28,804 bases of DNA, taken from Nostoc sp. CHAB 5834 (GTDB lineage: Bacteria > Cyanobacteriota > Cyanobacteriia > Cyanobacteriales > Nostocaceae). Under the pieces are notes generated by a model. That model was given only the letters and a program-made list of their open reading frames with translations. It did no database searches and had not been told where the DNA came from. Made by a program: the position numbers and the translations under genes. Shown in pieces: positions 7,255-15,585 of the stretch (positions are counted from its first letter, which is position 1; each line of letters opens with the position of its first letter). The stretch is from positions 1 to 28,804 of the forward strand of contig JAIVFU010000080.1 in the NCBI GenBank assembly GCA_020829485.1, given 5' to 3'.

Positions 7255-8291
7255 AACAACTTTAAGTTGGCTGTGTTTGCTATTGACAGATTTACTTGTG
7301 TACCAATGGGTAAAGCTATGCTGACTGGTGTTCGTGCATACAACTGCTTTCCAGAGGGAGTATACAAGCTATATCGATATTCATGTCCTAAAAAGAAACG
7401 TGTCTCAATCTTCATTGCACCATCACTAGCTGGGTGTAAAATAATGTCCTCTTCGCGGATCATTAAATCTCCTTTGTCTTGAAAAATCTTACTTTCCACG
7501 GCAAAACATCCAATTTCGGTTGCCCAGCAATTTCCTTGCAACTGCGCTGGCAAAAAGTTGGCTTGGGTGACAAATTCGGCTACAAAGCGAGACGCTGGCT
7601 GAGTATAAACCGCTTCTGGTGTGTCTATTTGCTCGAATTTGCCTTGCCGCATCACCGCTAATTGGTCAGCGATCGCTAGGGCTTCTTGTTGATCGTGGGT
7701 GACAAAGATACCCGATATACCTTTATTTTTGAGAATTGCTAACACTTCCTCACGCAATTTCAGCCGCACTTGTAAGTCTAGATTGCTCAGGGGTTCATCT
7801 AATAATAGAAGTTTCGGTTGGGGAGCTAAAGCACGGGCAAGGGCTACCCGTTGTTGTTGCCCACCAGATAATTCATGAGGATAGCGCTTTTCTATTCCTG
7901 GGAGTCTGACTAACGTTAATAATTCTGCAACTTCTTGGCGGCGTTCGCTTTTTTTCATCCGCCGCAAACCAAAGCCAATATTCTCAGCCACCGTTAAATG
8001 TGGAAACAAAGCATAATCTTGAAACAGCATCCCAAAATTGCGTTGCTCTGGCGGTATCCAGTGACCATCACCCGCTACTAATTGTCCAGCAATTTCTACA
8101 GTTCCCGTCTGTGGCGACTCAAACCCAGCAATAATTCTAAGGAGAGTAGTTTTCCCGCACCCTGAAGGCCCCAATAACCCCAGAACATCCCCTGCTGCTA
8201 ACGCCAAACTCACCCCAGCCACCACCGGAGCATTCATTTGAGCAAACTTGAGGGTTACATTCTCTAACCGTAAAATTGCTGATGCAGCCAT
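7203..8291 (-). CDS. futC: Ferric iron ABC transporter, ATP-binding protein
   Basis: 362 residues from the ATG at 8291, chosen because GGAAGGA lies at good distance; the 34 codons upstream run through low-complexity spacer. It has Walker A GPSGCGKTT (41-49), Q-loop in LFQDYALFPHLT (~91), signature LSGGQQQ (141-147), Walker B LLLLDEP (161-167) and H-loop H199. A C-terminal TOBE-like domain follows (VESKIFQDKGDLMIREEDIILHP), as in FbpC/FutC importers of Fe3+. It energises FutB at the inner face of the plasma membrane. The last residues (SSVISHQSTINN) are encoded by an STRR tract, so the native C-terminus has been replaced or extended. The gene is separated from futB by 635 bp of repeats. Confidence 0.9.
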   Translation of the reverse strand: MAASAILRLENVTLKFAQMNAPVVAGVSLALAAGDVLGLLGPSGCGKTTLLRIIAGFESPQTGTVEIAGQLVAGDGHWIPPEQRNFGMLFQDYALFPHLTVAENIGFGLRRMKKSERRQEVAELLTLVRLPGIEKRYPHELSGGQQQRVALARALAPQPKLLLLDEPLSNLDLQVRLKLREEVLAILKNKGISGIFVTHDQQEALAIADQLAVMRQGKFEQIDTPEAVYTQPASRFVAEFVTQANFLPAQLQGNCWATEIGCFAVESKIFQDKGDLMIREEDIILHPASDGAMKIETRFFLGHEYRYSLYTPSGKQLYARTPVSIALPIGTQVNLSIANTANLKLFNNQQSSVISHQSTINN

Positions 8292-8321
8292 TGAGTCATC
8301 CTTCCGTTTTAACTTAAAAGG

Positions 8322-8517
8322 GAGTGGGGAGTGGGGACTGGGGAGATGGGAGAGATGAGGCAATACGGTTCGGATAAGGTTTTTTGATGACACGCCCTAG
8401 ATCCAAAGACGCGATAAATCGCCGTCTTTACAAGAATCAGTCCTTTGTAGAGACGGCGATTTATCGCGTCTCTTGCCTTAACCGAACCGTATTGGGAGAT
8501 AGGGGAGATAGGGATAG
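8322..8517. repeat. CCCCA(G/C)T-type low-complexity STRR flanks
   Basis: GGGAGTGGGGAGTGGGGACTGGGGAG (split here for description: repeated GGGGAGT/GGGGACT units) at 8322-8347 and GGGAGATA repeats at 8492-8514 flank the nested inverted-repeat element. They match the CCCCART class of cyanobacterial STRR on the other strand. Confidence 0.6.
8361..8494. mobile_element. 134-bp nested inverted-repeat (MITE-like) element in the futB-futC gap
   Basis: Outer ends CAATACGGTTCGGATAAGG (8361-8379) and the reverse complement of CAATACGGTTCGGTTAAGG (8476-8494) match at 18 of 19 positions. Inside them, 8407-8433 and 8445-8471 form a second inverted repeat of 27 bp with one mismatch, built on GACGCGATAAATCGCCGTC. 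There is no ORF, so it would be non-autonomous. Flanks are themselves repetitive, so a target duplication cannot be judged. Confidence 0.65.
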
Positions 8518-8560
8518 CGCTGTCAAGGTGAGTTTTGTATTTATTACTACCTCTGAACTC

Positions 8561-8854
8561 GACAGTTGAACCTTTTTACTTGACAGTTGAACCTTTTTAC
8601 TTGACAGTTGAGCCTTTTTACTCGACAGTTGAGCCTTTTTACTCGACAGTTGAGCCTTTTTACTCGACAGTTGAGCCTTTTTACTTGACAGTTGAACCTT
8701 TTTACTCGGCAGTTGAACCTTTTTACTCGGCAGTTGAGCTTTTTTACTCGGCAGTTGAACCTTTTTACTCGACAGTTGAACCTTTTTACTCGGCAGTTGA
8801 GCCTTTTTACTCGGCAGTTGAGCCTTTTTACTCGGCAGTTGAACCTTTTTACAA
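8561..8854. repeat. 21-bp minisatellite, 14 units, between futB and futC
   Basis: Fourteen consecutive 21-bp units of the form G(A/G)CAGTTGA(A/G)CCTTTTTACT(C/T), with sequence variation at a few fixed positions. Because 21 is a multiple of 3 the array is open in frames on both strands, but the changes between units alter amino acids (Val/Ala, Pro/Ser) as freely as silent positions, so coding is unlikely. Confidence 0.95.
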
Positions 8855-8882
8855 ACCTCGAAAGCTGAAATCTCCCTCATCT

Positions 8883-8928
8883 CCCCCTGCCTCCCCTGCC
8901 CCCTGCCCCCTGCCCCCTGCCCCCTCTC
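8883..8928. repeat. CCCCTGC low-complexity heptamer tract
   Basis: CCCTGCC-type 7-bp repeats immediately beyond, and touching, the futB stop codon at 8927. On the minus strand it is a G-rich run at the 3' end of the futB message. Confidence 0.8.
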
Positions 8929-10561
8929 AATCCACCTCCCTTTGCAAACTGCGGCGTACTTCTGGGACAAGTTCTTGATAGCGATTTTGAAACAAAACCA
9001 AGAATGTGGAACTAATAGAAATTACCAGCATGATTAATGCCGCCGCCGCCGCCTTACTGTAAGAGACATTTTCCGTTGCTTTCCAGATTTGGGTAGCTAG
9101 GGTATTAAAGCCAATGGGCGCTAACAGCAAAGTGACAGGTAACTCTTTAATTGCCGTCAGAAAAACTAATGCAGCTCCTCCTAAAACTCCCGGAGCGACT
9201 AGTGGTAGGGTAATTTCTTTGAAGGTTTGCCAAGGGTTTCTACTTAAACTCTGGGCAGATTCTTCTAATTGAGGATTAACCTGAAGCAGCGAACCCCTGA
9301 CTGTTCCCACTGACTGGGAAAGGAACAACACTAAATAAGCAAAAATCAGCATAGGCAAGGTTTGATACAACCAAGGCAAATAATTTGCTCCCCAAAACAC
9401 TAGCGAAAATGCAACTACAATACCAGGTAAACCAAAGCCAATGTAACTACAGCGTTCGATGGCTGTTGCGATCCGACTAGGAAAGCGCACAGCTAAGATT
9501 GCTATTGGCAGAGCGCAACAGGTAGCAATTAGGGCTGCCAATCCCGAAGCTAACGCTGAGTTCCAGGCGAGTTGTGTTAGTTGGAACCAAGAAAAAATTT
9601 GCTCTGCTTCTGGACTGGCTAAACCTTGCAGCAGCCAAAACACGGTTACAGCCAGAGGCAACAATAAACCTAAGCTAGTGACGGTGAAGCAAAACAGGAT
9701 GGCAGGTATTTTCCAAACCCCCAAATGAATCAATTTTGGTTGATGATGGGACTTATTACTACGACTATAGTAAACAGCCCGCGATCGCATTTTGTATTCC
9801 AGCCACAATAACAGCAATACTAAACTCACCAGCATCAAAGCCAGCGCCGCCGCTTGATGGCGATCAAATGTATATCGGTATTGCAAAAAAATTGCCTGCG
9901 TAAATGTCTCAAACCGCATGACGGAAGTTGTGCCAAAATCCTGCAAGGCATTGAGGGCTACTAGCAATCCTCCCGCGACGATAGCTGGGCGTAGCGTAGG
10001 TAAGGTAATACGCCAAAAAATTTCTCTTTGGTTACAACCTAAACTTCTAGCAGCTTCTTCAATTTTGGGATCGATGCCTTGCAAGCCAGCCTGGATACTC
10101 AGCAGTAAGTAGGGATAGGAAAATAATGTCAGCCCCAAAATTGCGCCAGTCCAGCCATATATTTCTGGCAAAGCTTCCACTCCCAAAGGTTCTAGCCAGA
10201 GTTGCAACCAGCTACCTTTCGGGCCAAAAGCAGCAATCAAAGCAAAACCACCCACATAGTCAGGTATGGCTAAAGGTAGTGTTGTTACCAGTAGCCAAAA
10301 TCGCCGCCAAGGTAAATCTGTCCGCAGCGTGAGAAATGCTAATGGTAGTGCGATCGCTGTTGTCAGTATAGTAGTAGCTACAGCCAAACCAACGCTATTA
10401 AACAAAACTATCAGTGTGCGAGGACGCAAGACCAAAGCCAATAATTCCTCTCCACCAACACCAGCCATTCGGATGACTAAATAAGTCAAAGGCAGAGTGA
10501 TTGCTACAGCGATTAATCCAGCTGTAACTACCAAAAATAAAGGTGGATGAGTTTTAGTCAT
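8927..10561 (-). CDS. futB: Ferric iron ABC transporter, fused permease
   Basis: 544 residues with about twelve membrane segments in two homologous halves, the fused FbpB/SfuB/FutB arrangement. Each half has the EAA loop that docks on the ATPase: EEAARSLGCNQREIFWRITLPTLRPAI around residue 185 and EESAQSLSRNPWQTFKEITLPLVAPG around residue 440. It forms the plasma-membrane channel for Fe3+ delivered by FutA. The start ATGACTAAA arises at the edge of an STRR tract ((CCAATGA)n on the coding strand) with no Shine-Dalgarno sequence. futA lies 135 bp upstream on the same strand, separated only by STRR, and futC lies downstream. Confidence 0.92.
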   Translation of the reverse strand: MTKTHPPLFLVVTAGLIAVAITLPLTYLVIRMAGVGGEELLALVLRPRTLIVLFNSVGLAVATTILTTAIALPLAFLTLRTDLPWRRFWLLVTTLPLAIPDYVGGFALIAAFGPKGSWLQLWLEPLGVEALPEIYGWTGAILGLTLFSYPYLLLSIQAGLQGIDPKIEEAARSLGCNQREIFWRITLPTLRPAIVAGGLLVALNALQDFGTTSVMRFETFTQAIFLQYRYTFDRHQAAALALMLVSLVLLLLWLEYKMRSRAVYYSRSNKSHHQPKLIHLGVWKIPAILFCFTVTSLGLLLPLAVTVFWLLQGLASPEAEQIFSWFQLTQLAWNSALASGLAALIATCCALPIAILAVRFPSRIATAIERCSYIGFGLPGIVVAFSLVFWGANYLPWLYQTLPMLIFAYLVLFLSQSVGTVRGSLLQVNPQLEESAQSLSRNPWQTFKEITLPLVAPGVLGGAALVFLTAIKELPVTLLLAPIGFNTLATQIWKATENVSYSKAAAAALIMLVISISSTFLVLFQNRYQELVPEVRRSLQREVD

Positions 10562-10680
10562 TGGTCATTGGTCATTGGTCATTGGTCATTTGTCATTTGT
10601 CATTGGTCATTGGTCATTTGTCATTTGTCATTTGTCATTTGTCACCAGTCATCAGTCATCAGTCACCAGTCATCAGTCCC
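10560..10680. repeat. STRR tract (GGTCATT / TTGTCAT / CAGTCAT) between futA and futB
   Basis: About seventeen heptamers in three successive sub-types fill the whole futA-futB gap. The futB start codon is made by the first unit. Confidence 0.95.
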
Positions 10681-10696
10681 CTTATCTCCCGCCTAT

Positions 10697-11728
10697 TTAC
10701 AACAAATCGGCTTGTTGAATTAGTGAAATTGTTCCTTTGAGATCCGATAATTTGCTTAAATCAAGATTGGGTGGTTGCAATTGCTTGAGGGGTAATTGCT
10801 TTTGCGCTACCGCGATACCTGTGACTAATGGATATTCGTAAAAATTCTCAGTGATGAACTTTTGGGTTTCTGGTTTGAGCATATAAGCTACAAACTTTTC
10901 TGCATCACTCTTTTGATCGGTGGTCTTCAGGACTGCTAAACCTGCGACGTTAATCAAAGCTCCTGCATCACCTTTGGTATGGTGGATAGCGACTGGAAAA
11001 TTAGGATTGGTTTTAATAAACCGATACAGGTAATAGTTATTAACTAATCCCAGAGCGATTTCTCCTTTTCCTAGAGCTTCCACGATCGCACCATTTTTAG
11101 GGTAGGCTTTAACACCGTTAGCTTTCATGGCTTTCAACCACTCTAGGGTTTTTTGATCGCCTTGCATCAGTCGCATTGCAGTTACAAAGGAGAGAAAAGA
11201 ACCGTTTGTAGGGGCCCAGCCAACTTTACCGCGCCATTTGGGATCGCTCAGTTGCAGTACACTTTTGGGCAGTTCACTGGTTTTGACAAGCTTGGTATTG
11301 TAATCAATCACCCGCGCTCTTCCTGAAATGCCAACCCATTGTCCTGAAGAAGAACGAAATTGCGGATCAACTTTGTTAAGTAATTGGTTAGGGAGAGGTA
11401 AAGTCCGTGCTTCTCTGGTTATAGCTCCTAATGAACCCGCATCCTGAGCATAAAATATATCAGCACGGCTATTTTTGCCTTCTTCAATGAGAGCGATCGC
11501 TAGTTCTGTAGAATCACCATAGCGGACTTCAATGTTTAGCCCCAAATCTTTCTTCGCTTTCTCAATCAGGGGACGCATGATTTCTTCATCTCGCCCTGAA
11601 TAAACTGTTAGTGTTTTTGGGGTATCTGCGTACGCATCGCCCGCCGCAGGCATCGCAATTCCAATTCCCCAACCCAAAAACACAGCAGTAATTGCACCAG
11701 AGATTTGCCGTAGTTGATGTGAAATCAT
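10697..11728 (-). CDS. futA: Ferric iron ABC transporter, periplasmic iron-binding protein
   Basis: 343 residues with a Sec-type signal peptide ending near AYA-D34. The mature protein begins with the family motif LTVYSGRDEEI. Iron-ligand tyrosines are seen in NNYYLYRF (Y232, Y233) and probably Y43 and Y143 (IDYNTK); this matches the FutA/IdiA/FbpA class 3 ferric-binding proteins. GAGG lies 9 bp ahead of the ATG. It captures Fe3+ in the periplasm for FutB/FutC. It is the first gene of the fut cluster, and an iron-uptake porin gene lies just upstream on the same strand. A TGATTAATATTAACA palindrome in the leader (11784-11798) is a weak Fur-box candidate only. Confidence 0.92.
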   Translation of the reverse strand: MISHQLRQISGAITAVFLGWGIGIAMPAAGDAYADTPKTLTVYSGRDEEIMRPLIEKAKKDLGLNIEVRYGDSTELAIALIEEGKNSRADIFYAQDAGSLGAITREARTLPLPNQLLNKVDPQFRSSSGQWVGISGRARVIDYNTKLVKTSELPKSVLQLSDPKWRGKVGWAPTNGSFLSFVTAMRLMQGDQKTLEWLKAMKANGVKAYPKNGAIVEALGKGEIALGLVNNYYLYRFIKTNPNFPVAIHHTKGDAGALINVAGLAVLKTTDQKSDAEKFVAYMLKPETQKFITENFYEYPLVTGIAVAQKQLPLKQLQPPNLDLSKLSDLKGTISLIQQADLL

Positions 11729-11852
11729 TAATTAGCCTCGGATTCCAGATTCAGAATTACAGGTCAATTCATCTGACCAATTTTTGTTAATATTAATCAC
11801 CTATAAAGGATTAACCCTTGATTTTGGTAAGGATAGGTTACGCTGAAGCACT

Positions 11853-11924
11853 GTGCAAGTTAAATTTAGAACATCAAAAGGTTAAGAAAACTTGCTCATA
11901 AGCTGTCGCGCATTTAACTTGCAC
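11853..11924. repeat. Inverted repeat overlapping the STRR-element left arm
   Basis: GTGCAAGTTAAAT (11853-11865) is the exact reverse complement of ATTTAACTTGCAC (11912-11924). The right part belongs to a TAAGCTGTCGCGCATTTAACT arm starting at 11899, related to the left ends of the STRR-cored elements and shared with 24274. The 11729-12052 spacer otherwise shows no gene. Confidence 0.6.
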
Positions 11925-11940
11925 ATCTTTTCGTGTTGGC

Positions 11941-11998
11941 TGTTGACTGTTGACAGTTAACAGTTAACCGTTAACAGTTAACCGTTAACAGTTAACAT
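11941..11998. repeat. STRR tract (GTTAACA/CGTTAAC)
   Basis: About eight heptamers, TGTTGAC changing to self-complementary AGTTAAC/CGTTAAC units, downstream of the porin gene and upstream of futA. Confidence 0.9.
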
Positions 11999-12052
11999 TA
12001 ACTAAACGGTATTGTACTATAAGCGATCGCTCAAGACTACAAGCAACTTGGG

Positions 12053-13690
12053 TTAGAAAGTAAAAGTAGTACGTACTACTCCCACATAGATATTAGAGTT
12101 GTTGCTGTTACCTTCAGGATTCAAGATGGTAATTAATCCTGGTGTAATAGCAATATTGTCATTTAGCTTATATCTATAGAAAGCCTCTAAATGATAGGAG
12201 ATATCATCGTCTTGGCGACGATTATTACCATTTACAAATTGATTGTCAGCAACGTAAGGCGGCACACCAAACACAATACCGCCAAAATTTCCTTCTCTAC
12301 CCAAATCAGGAAAGCCTAGCTGAACGGCCCAGTTCCAAATCTCTGCATTACTCCTAGCAACGGCTGTATTCTCAGCTTGGGCATTGGCGTAGCTGCCCCA
12401 AGCAGTGATGGTAAACTTAGGACTAAGTTTGTAATTTCCAGTCACACTATAGTTATTTACAGAAGTTCGCGCGTTGAATGGGTTGTTGGCAAAACCAGTA
12501 CCAGTGCTACCAGTGACTCCGCTACCATCAGTGTAATAGGCGTTGACATAAGTAAAAGCCAAACTTAATTCTGAGGTTGGTTGGAAAGTCAGTTGACCTA
12601 ATGCAGAGTAACTACCATTAAAAATGCCTCTACCGTTACTGGGGTCATTACCAACACCCGATGGCACAACGTAACCAGCAGTTAAGGTGAGAGCATCATT
12701 TAATTTTTGATTAATGACGATACCTGGCCCTTCTGCTGCTCGATAAATTGGGTTATAACGCCCAAAACGAGATAGCGCACCGGAACCACTAGAATCGAAG
12801 TTGCGACTGAGAGCAGGTACTTCATCGATGTATTCTAATCCTTCGGTTGCAATGTTGAAGGTTGTGGAGTCGCTTAAAGGAAAACGGTAAAATAGAGCTG
12901 ATACGCTGACATTGTTGGATTCATTGCTATCAAACCCTAAACGAGTTTGGTTAGTACCAGTTACGGCTGTATTGAATGAAGTGATATTTCTCGCTTGTAA
13001 CCTAACTCTGAGGCGGTCTTTACCAGTGAAGCTACTATCAAAGTTTAACCGGACGCGATCGGCAAAAATCACATTTTCATCGAGTTCTGGTCTGGTATCA
13101 CCACTATTTTGAGCATCGGTGTTGATTGCTCTATCGGAGCCAAATGCACCAGCCAGTGCAAAAATTGCTTCTCCCCGCAGTTGAGTAGTTGTGGAGAATT
13201 GTTGCGACTCTAAAGTGGCGCTACGAGCTTCTAGAGCATCTACTTGACCTCGCACAGTTTGCAACTCAGCTGTATACTCTTCTTGCAGTTTTTGCAGTGT
13301 TGCTAGGTCTTCTTTTTTTACCAGATTAGCCGTACTAGTAGCTATAAGTTGATTTATCTGATCTAAACAAGCATTCAAACCAGCAGCAAACTCATAGCGA
13401 GTCAAGGCACGATTACCCCGATAAGTTTGGTTAGGATAACCTGCAATGCAGCCGTATCGCTCAACCAGGGATTGCAAAGCCTGGAAAGCCCAGTCTGTAG
13501 GTTTGACATCAGAAAGCTGTGAAACTGAAGTTACTTGTCCGATATTCTCAGCACTGCTAAAACTGGATGGTTGATTTCTTGCAGGTGCTTCATTTAAAGG
13601 TATTTCAGAACCTATTGCTGGTACTACAACTATAAATAAGCCTAAAATCGCTGGACTATATAGCAAAGAATTCAACCAAAAATTTTGCAC
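12053..13690 (-). CDS. Outer-membrane iron-uptake porin (SLH + OprB type)
   Basis: 545 residues. A signal peptide (to ~residue 27) is followed by an SLH domain (LSDVKPTDWAFQALQSLVERYGCIAGYP...ALTRYEFAAGLNACL, ~58-110), a coiled coil (KKEDLATLQKLQEEYTAELQTVRGQVDALEARSATLES, ~125-162) and an OprB-type beta-barrel to the end. The final residues VVRTTFTF end in Phe, the outer-membrane insertion signal. The family is that of the cyanobacterial porins that bind the cell wall through SLH and let inorganic iron through. Its position directly upstream of futABC on the same strand supports an iron role. The 13691-13900 leader is AT-rich; I see no confident Fur box. Confidence 0.88.
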   Translation of the reverse strand: MQNFWLNSLLYSPAILGLFIVVVPAIGSEIPLNEAPARNQPSSFSSAENIGQVTSVSQLSDVKPTDWAFQALQSLVERYGCIAGYPNQTYRGNRALTRYEFAAGLNACLDQINQLIATSTANLVKKEDLATLQKLQEEYTAELQTVRGQVDALEARSATLESQQFSTTTQLRGEAIFALAGAFGSDRAINTDAQNSGDTRPELDENVIFADRVRLNFDSSFTGKDRLRVRLQARNITSFNTAVTGTNQTRLGFDSNESNNVSVSALFYRFPLSDSTTFNIATEGLEYIDEVPALSRNFDSSGSGALSRFGRYNPIYRAAEGPGIVINQKLNDALTLTAGYVVPSGVGNDPSNGRGIFNGSYSALGQLTFQPTSELSLAFTYVNAYYTDGSGVTGSTGTGFANNPFNARTSVNNYSVTGNYKLSPKFTITAWGSYANAQAENTAVARSNAEIWNWAVQLGFPDLGREGNFGGIVFGVPPYVADNQFVNGNNRRQDDDISYHLEAFYRYKLNDNIAITPGLITILNPEGNSNNSNIYVGVVRTTFTF

Positions 13691-14162
13691 GAATATACCC
13701 TCACACTTGGTAGAAATTAGTGAAAAATAAAAATTACTAACATTAAATTTTCTGCTAATTGGAAAATCACAAGTATTAGCAAGATGAATTTAATTAAGTA
13801 ATGATTTTAACTTTCAATTCACAAAATAATATTAGAGAAGGAAAAATAATCTTTTAGAAGAAAAATTCTCCAAATCATCTGTAAGAATATCAAAGCACAA
13901 CTATGTACCATAATCTAGAGATTATCTTGAAAGAAAAACAATTGTCATTTGTTTACCTGTTCTTAACTAAATAAATATTAATATGTTAAAGATTATCTGT
14001 ATTTTTTAATTCAATCAATCAATAACCAGTTGTTAAGATCCAGCTAATAACATCTTATTAATTTTTTTATAGTAACAAAGCTTATTTACTAAAGCTTAAG
14101 TAAGTCGGTGTGAATAATTCAAACTATGTGTTTTGTAATGTAAAGTTATTGTAATCCATTTC

Positions 14163-14208
14163 GTAGTAAGGACTTCAGTCCTTCTTTTAGGACTAAAGTC
14201 TTTACTAC
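14163..14208. repeat. Dispersed inverted repeat (GTAGTAAGGACTTCAGTCCT type)
   Basis: Two 20-bp arms (14163-14182, 14189-14208) with 18 of 20 complementary positions and a 6-bp loop. It resembles a dispersed repeat common in Nostocales; that recognition is from memory. Confidence 0.75.
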
Positions 14209-14286
14209 AAACATGCAAATTATTTCCTCTGTCCTAATTACAGGTAACAGCAAATACTAAATATGGATGATTTGAAACCACATACG

Positions 14287-14312
14287 TAGAGGCAATTCAT
14301 AAATTGCCTCTA
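14287..14312. repeat. Dispersed inverted repeat (TAGAGGCAATT type)
   Basis: Perfect 11-bp arms TAGAGGCAATT and AATTGCCTCTA around CATA. Another common Nostocales hairpin type. Confidence 0.75.
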
Positions 14313-14554
14313 ACGAAATTCAAACAGGTATACAGTGTAAGCGTTTTATTCATTCAAAATGAGTAGTTTATTTAGACCGTGTTGTACTAATTCCTAGCGA
14401 GTTAATTACAGGTTTACCAAAAATTAGTTTTTTATTAATTAAACCTTAATCAAAAAATGTACACAAGTCTATGTATTCTAAGTTTTAGATTATATTGACC
14501 TATATCCAAAATTGGCTCATTCATTAGACTGATAATTTAGAAATTAAATCATAA

Positions 14555-14584
14555 ATTATCCTTTTCTTAACTATTTATTAATTA
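14555..14584 (+). promoter_or_regulatory. Pho box upstream of phnC
   Basis: Three 8-mers, ATTATCCT, CTTAACTA and ATTAATTA, are separated by exactly TTT and TTT. The middle unit fits PyTTAAPyPy(T/A) fully and the others at 6 and 7 of 8. It ends 44 bp before the phnC ATG. A TATTAT (14590-14595) or nearby AT-rich hexamer could be the -10. It predicts activation of the phn operon by the PhoB/SphR response regulator when phosphate is scarce. Confidence 0.65.
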
Positions 14585-14607
14585 AAAAATATTATTAATG
14601 TTAAACA

Positions 14608-14617
14608 TAGACATCTA
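14608..14617 (+). promoter_or_regulatory. Candidate PhnF operator in the phnC leader
   Basis: TAGACATCTA, the reverse complement of the 10-mer TAGATGTCTA found in the phnF-phnG gap (18979-18988). It sits between the Pho box and the phnC start, a position where a repressor would block initiation. Confidence 0.4.
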
Positions 14618-14628
14618 AATGTCAAAAA

Positions 14629-15426
14629 ATGACAAATGCAGTAGCTATCGAAGTTAGTAATCTCTCGAAGACTTTCAAAGGTAAGACAGCACTAAAAAAC
14701 GTATCCTGCACAATTAATGAGGGAGAACTGGTTGCGCTTATAGGTGCATCTGGCTCAGGGAAATCTACTCTATTACGGCATATTAATGGCTTGCACATTG
14801 GAGATGGAGGAACAGTTTATATTTTTGGTTTAGTCCTACAGAGTAGTGGGAAACTCCACTCTAAAATTAGGTCTTTACGAAGCCAGATAGGTTGTATCTT
14901 TCAACAGTTTAATTTAGTCAATCGGCTAACAGTTATCGAAAATGTTCTCATTGGTAACTTAGCAAGATTGTCTATTTTTCGTTCAATATTACATTTATTT
15001 ACCAAAGAAGAAAAAGTCCAAGCTCTTGCTGCATTAGAGCGGGTAGGCATTCTTGAACACGCTTATAAACGGGCATCTATGCTTTCTGGAGGGCAACAAC
15101 AACGAGTAGCGATCGCTCGTTGTTTAGTGCAAGGAGCGAAAATCATCCTCGCAGACGAACCAATCGCCTCTCTAGATCCTGAATCGGCGCGTAAAGTTAT
15201 GGAATTGCTCGTGCAGCTAAATCGCCAAAGCGGAATTACTGTAGTCGCTTCCTTACATCAGGTTCAAATGGTGCGTAGTTACTTTGATCGAGCGATCGCT
15301 CTCAAAGATGGAGAAGTGATGTTTGATGGCGCAACCACAGAGATGAATGATCACAAGCTCAATGAACTTTATGGCACAGCTGCCGAAGAACTCATTATGA
15401 GAGGACACGGTGAACTGGTAGTGTAA
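14629..15426 (+). CDS. phnC: Phosphonate ABC transporter, ATP-binding protein
   Basis: 265 residues. Walker A GASGSGKST (39-47), Q-loop in IFQQFNLVNRLTV (~91), signature LSGGQQQ (152-158), Walker B IILADEP (172-178), D-loop SLDPES and H-loop H210. The LVNRLTVIENVLIG segment and the overall length are characteristic of PhnC. It powers PhnE for uptake of phosphonates bound by PhnD. It is first in the phn operon, preceded by a Pho box. Its TAA stop (15424-15426) is shared with the first bases of an STRR-cored MITE-like element. With that element removed on paper, the stop would still be TAA. Confidence 0.95.
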   Translation: MTNAVAIEVSNLSKTFKGKTALKNVSCTINEGELVALIGASGSGKSTLLRHINGLHIGDGGTVYIFGLVLQSSGKLHSKIRSLRSQIGCIFQQFNLVNRLTVIENVLIGNLARLSIFRSILHLFTKEEKVQALAALERVGILEHAYKRASMLSGGQQQRVAIARCLVQGAKIILADEPIASLDPESARKVMELLVQLNRQSGITVVASLHQVQMVRSYFDRAIALKDGEVMFDGATTEMNDHKLNELYGTAAEELIMRGHGELVV

Positions 15427-15541
15427 GCTGTTACGCAAATAATAACTGATGACTGATGACTGATGACTGATGACTGAAAACGCGTCAACAGTCAACAGTC
15501 AACGACATCGTGTTTATATACTTTAGACGCGCATCAGCTTA
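15424..15541. mobile_element. STRR-cored MITE-like element, copy 2 (phnC-phnD gap)
   Basis: Starts TAAGCTGTTACGC and ends GACGCGCATCAGCTTA. The core is TGATGAC heptamers (15446-15477) then CAGTCAA heptamers (15486-15503). The right arm TGTTTATATACTTTAGACGC is identical to copy 1. TA lies at both outer edges, and the left TA is part of the phnC stop codon. Confidence 0.65.
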
Positions 15542-15585
15542 ACCCCAAAATAGATAATTTTTACTTACATATCACAACTAAAATT

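Larger units (their letters stand above)
13691..14628. other. 938-bp divergent intergenic region (porin / phnC)
   Basis: It is AT-rich with no ORF that looks coding. It holds two dispersed inverted repeats (14163-14208 and 14287-14312) and, next to phnC, a Pho box and a PhnF-operator candidate. The porin promoter must lie in the left part but I cannot place it. Confidence 0.6.

Noticed and set aside
8461..8970. Minus-strand open frame of 169 codons with KKxQLxS repeats over the minisatellite
   Set aside because: Openness is explained by a 21-bp period; differences between units are as often amino-acid changing as silent, and the frame runs into the futB 3' end.
8535..8978. Plus-strand open frame of 147 codons with VEPFYST repeats
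   Set aside because: Same minisatellite artefact, antisense to futB at its end, with no ribosome-binding site.
11784..11798. Fur box upstream of futA (TGATTAATATTAACA)
   Set aside because: Only a loose palindrome; does not reach a usable match to the 19-bp Fur consensus, so it is mentioned but not called.
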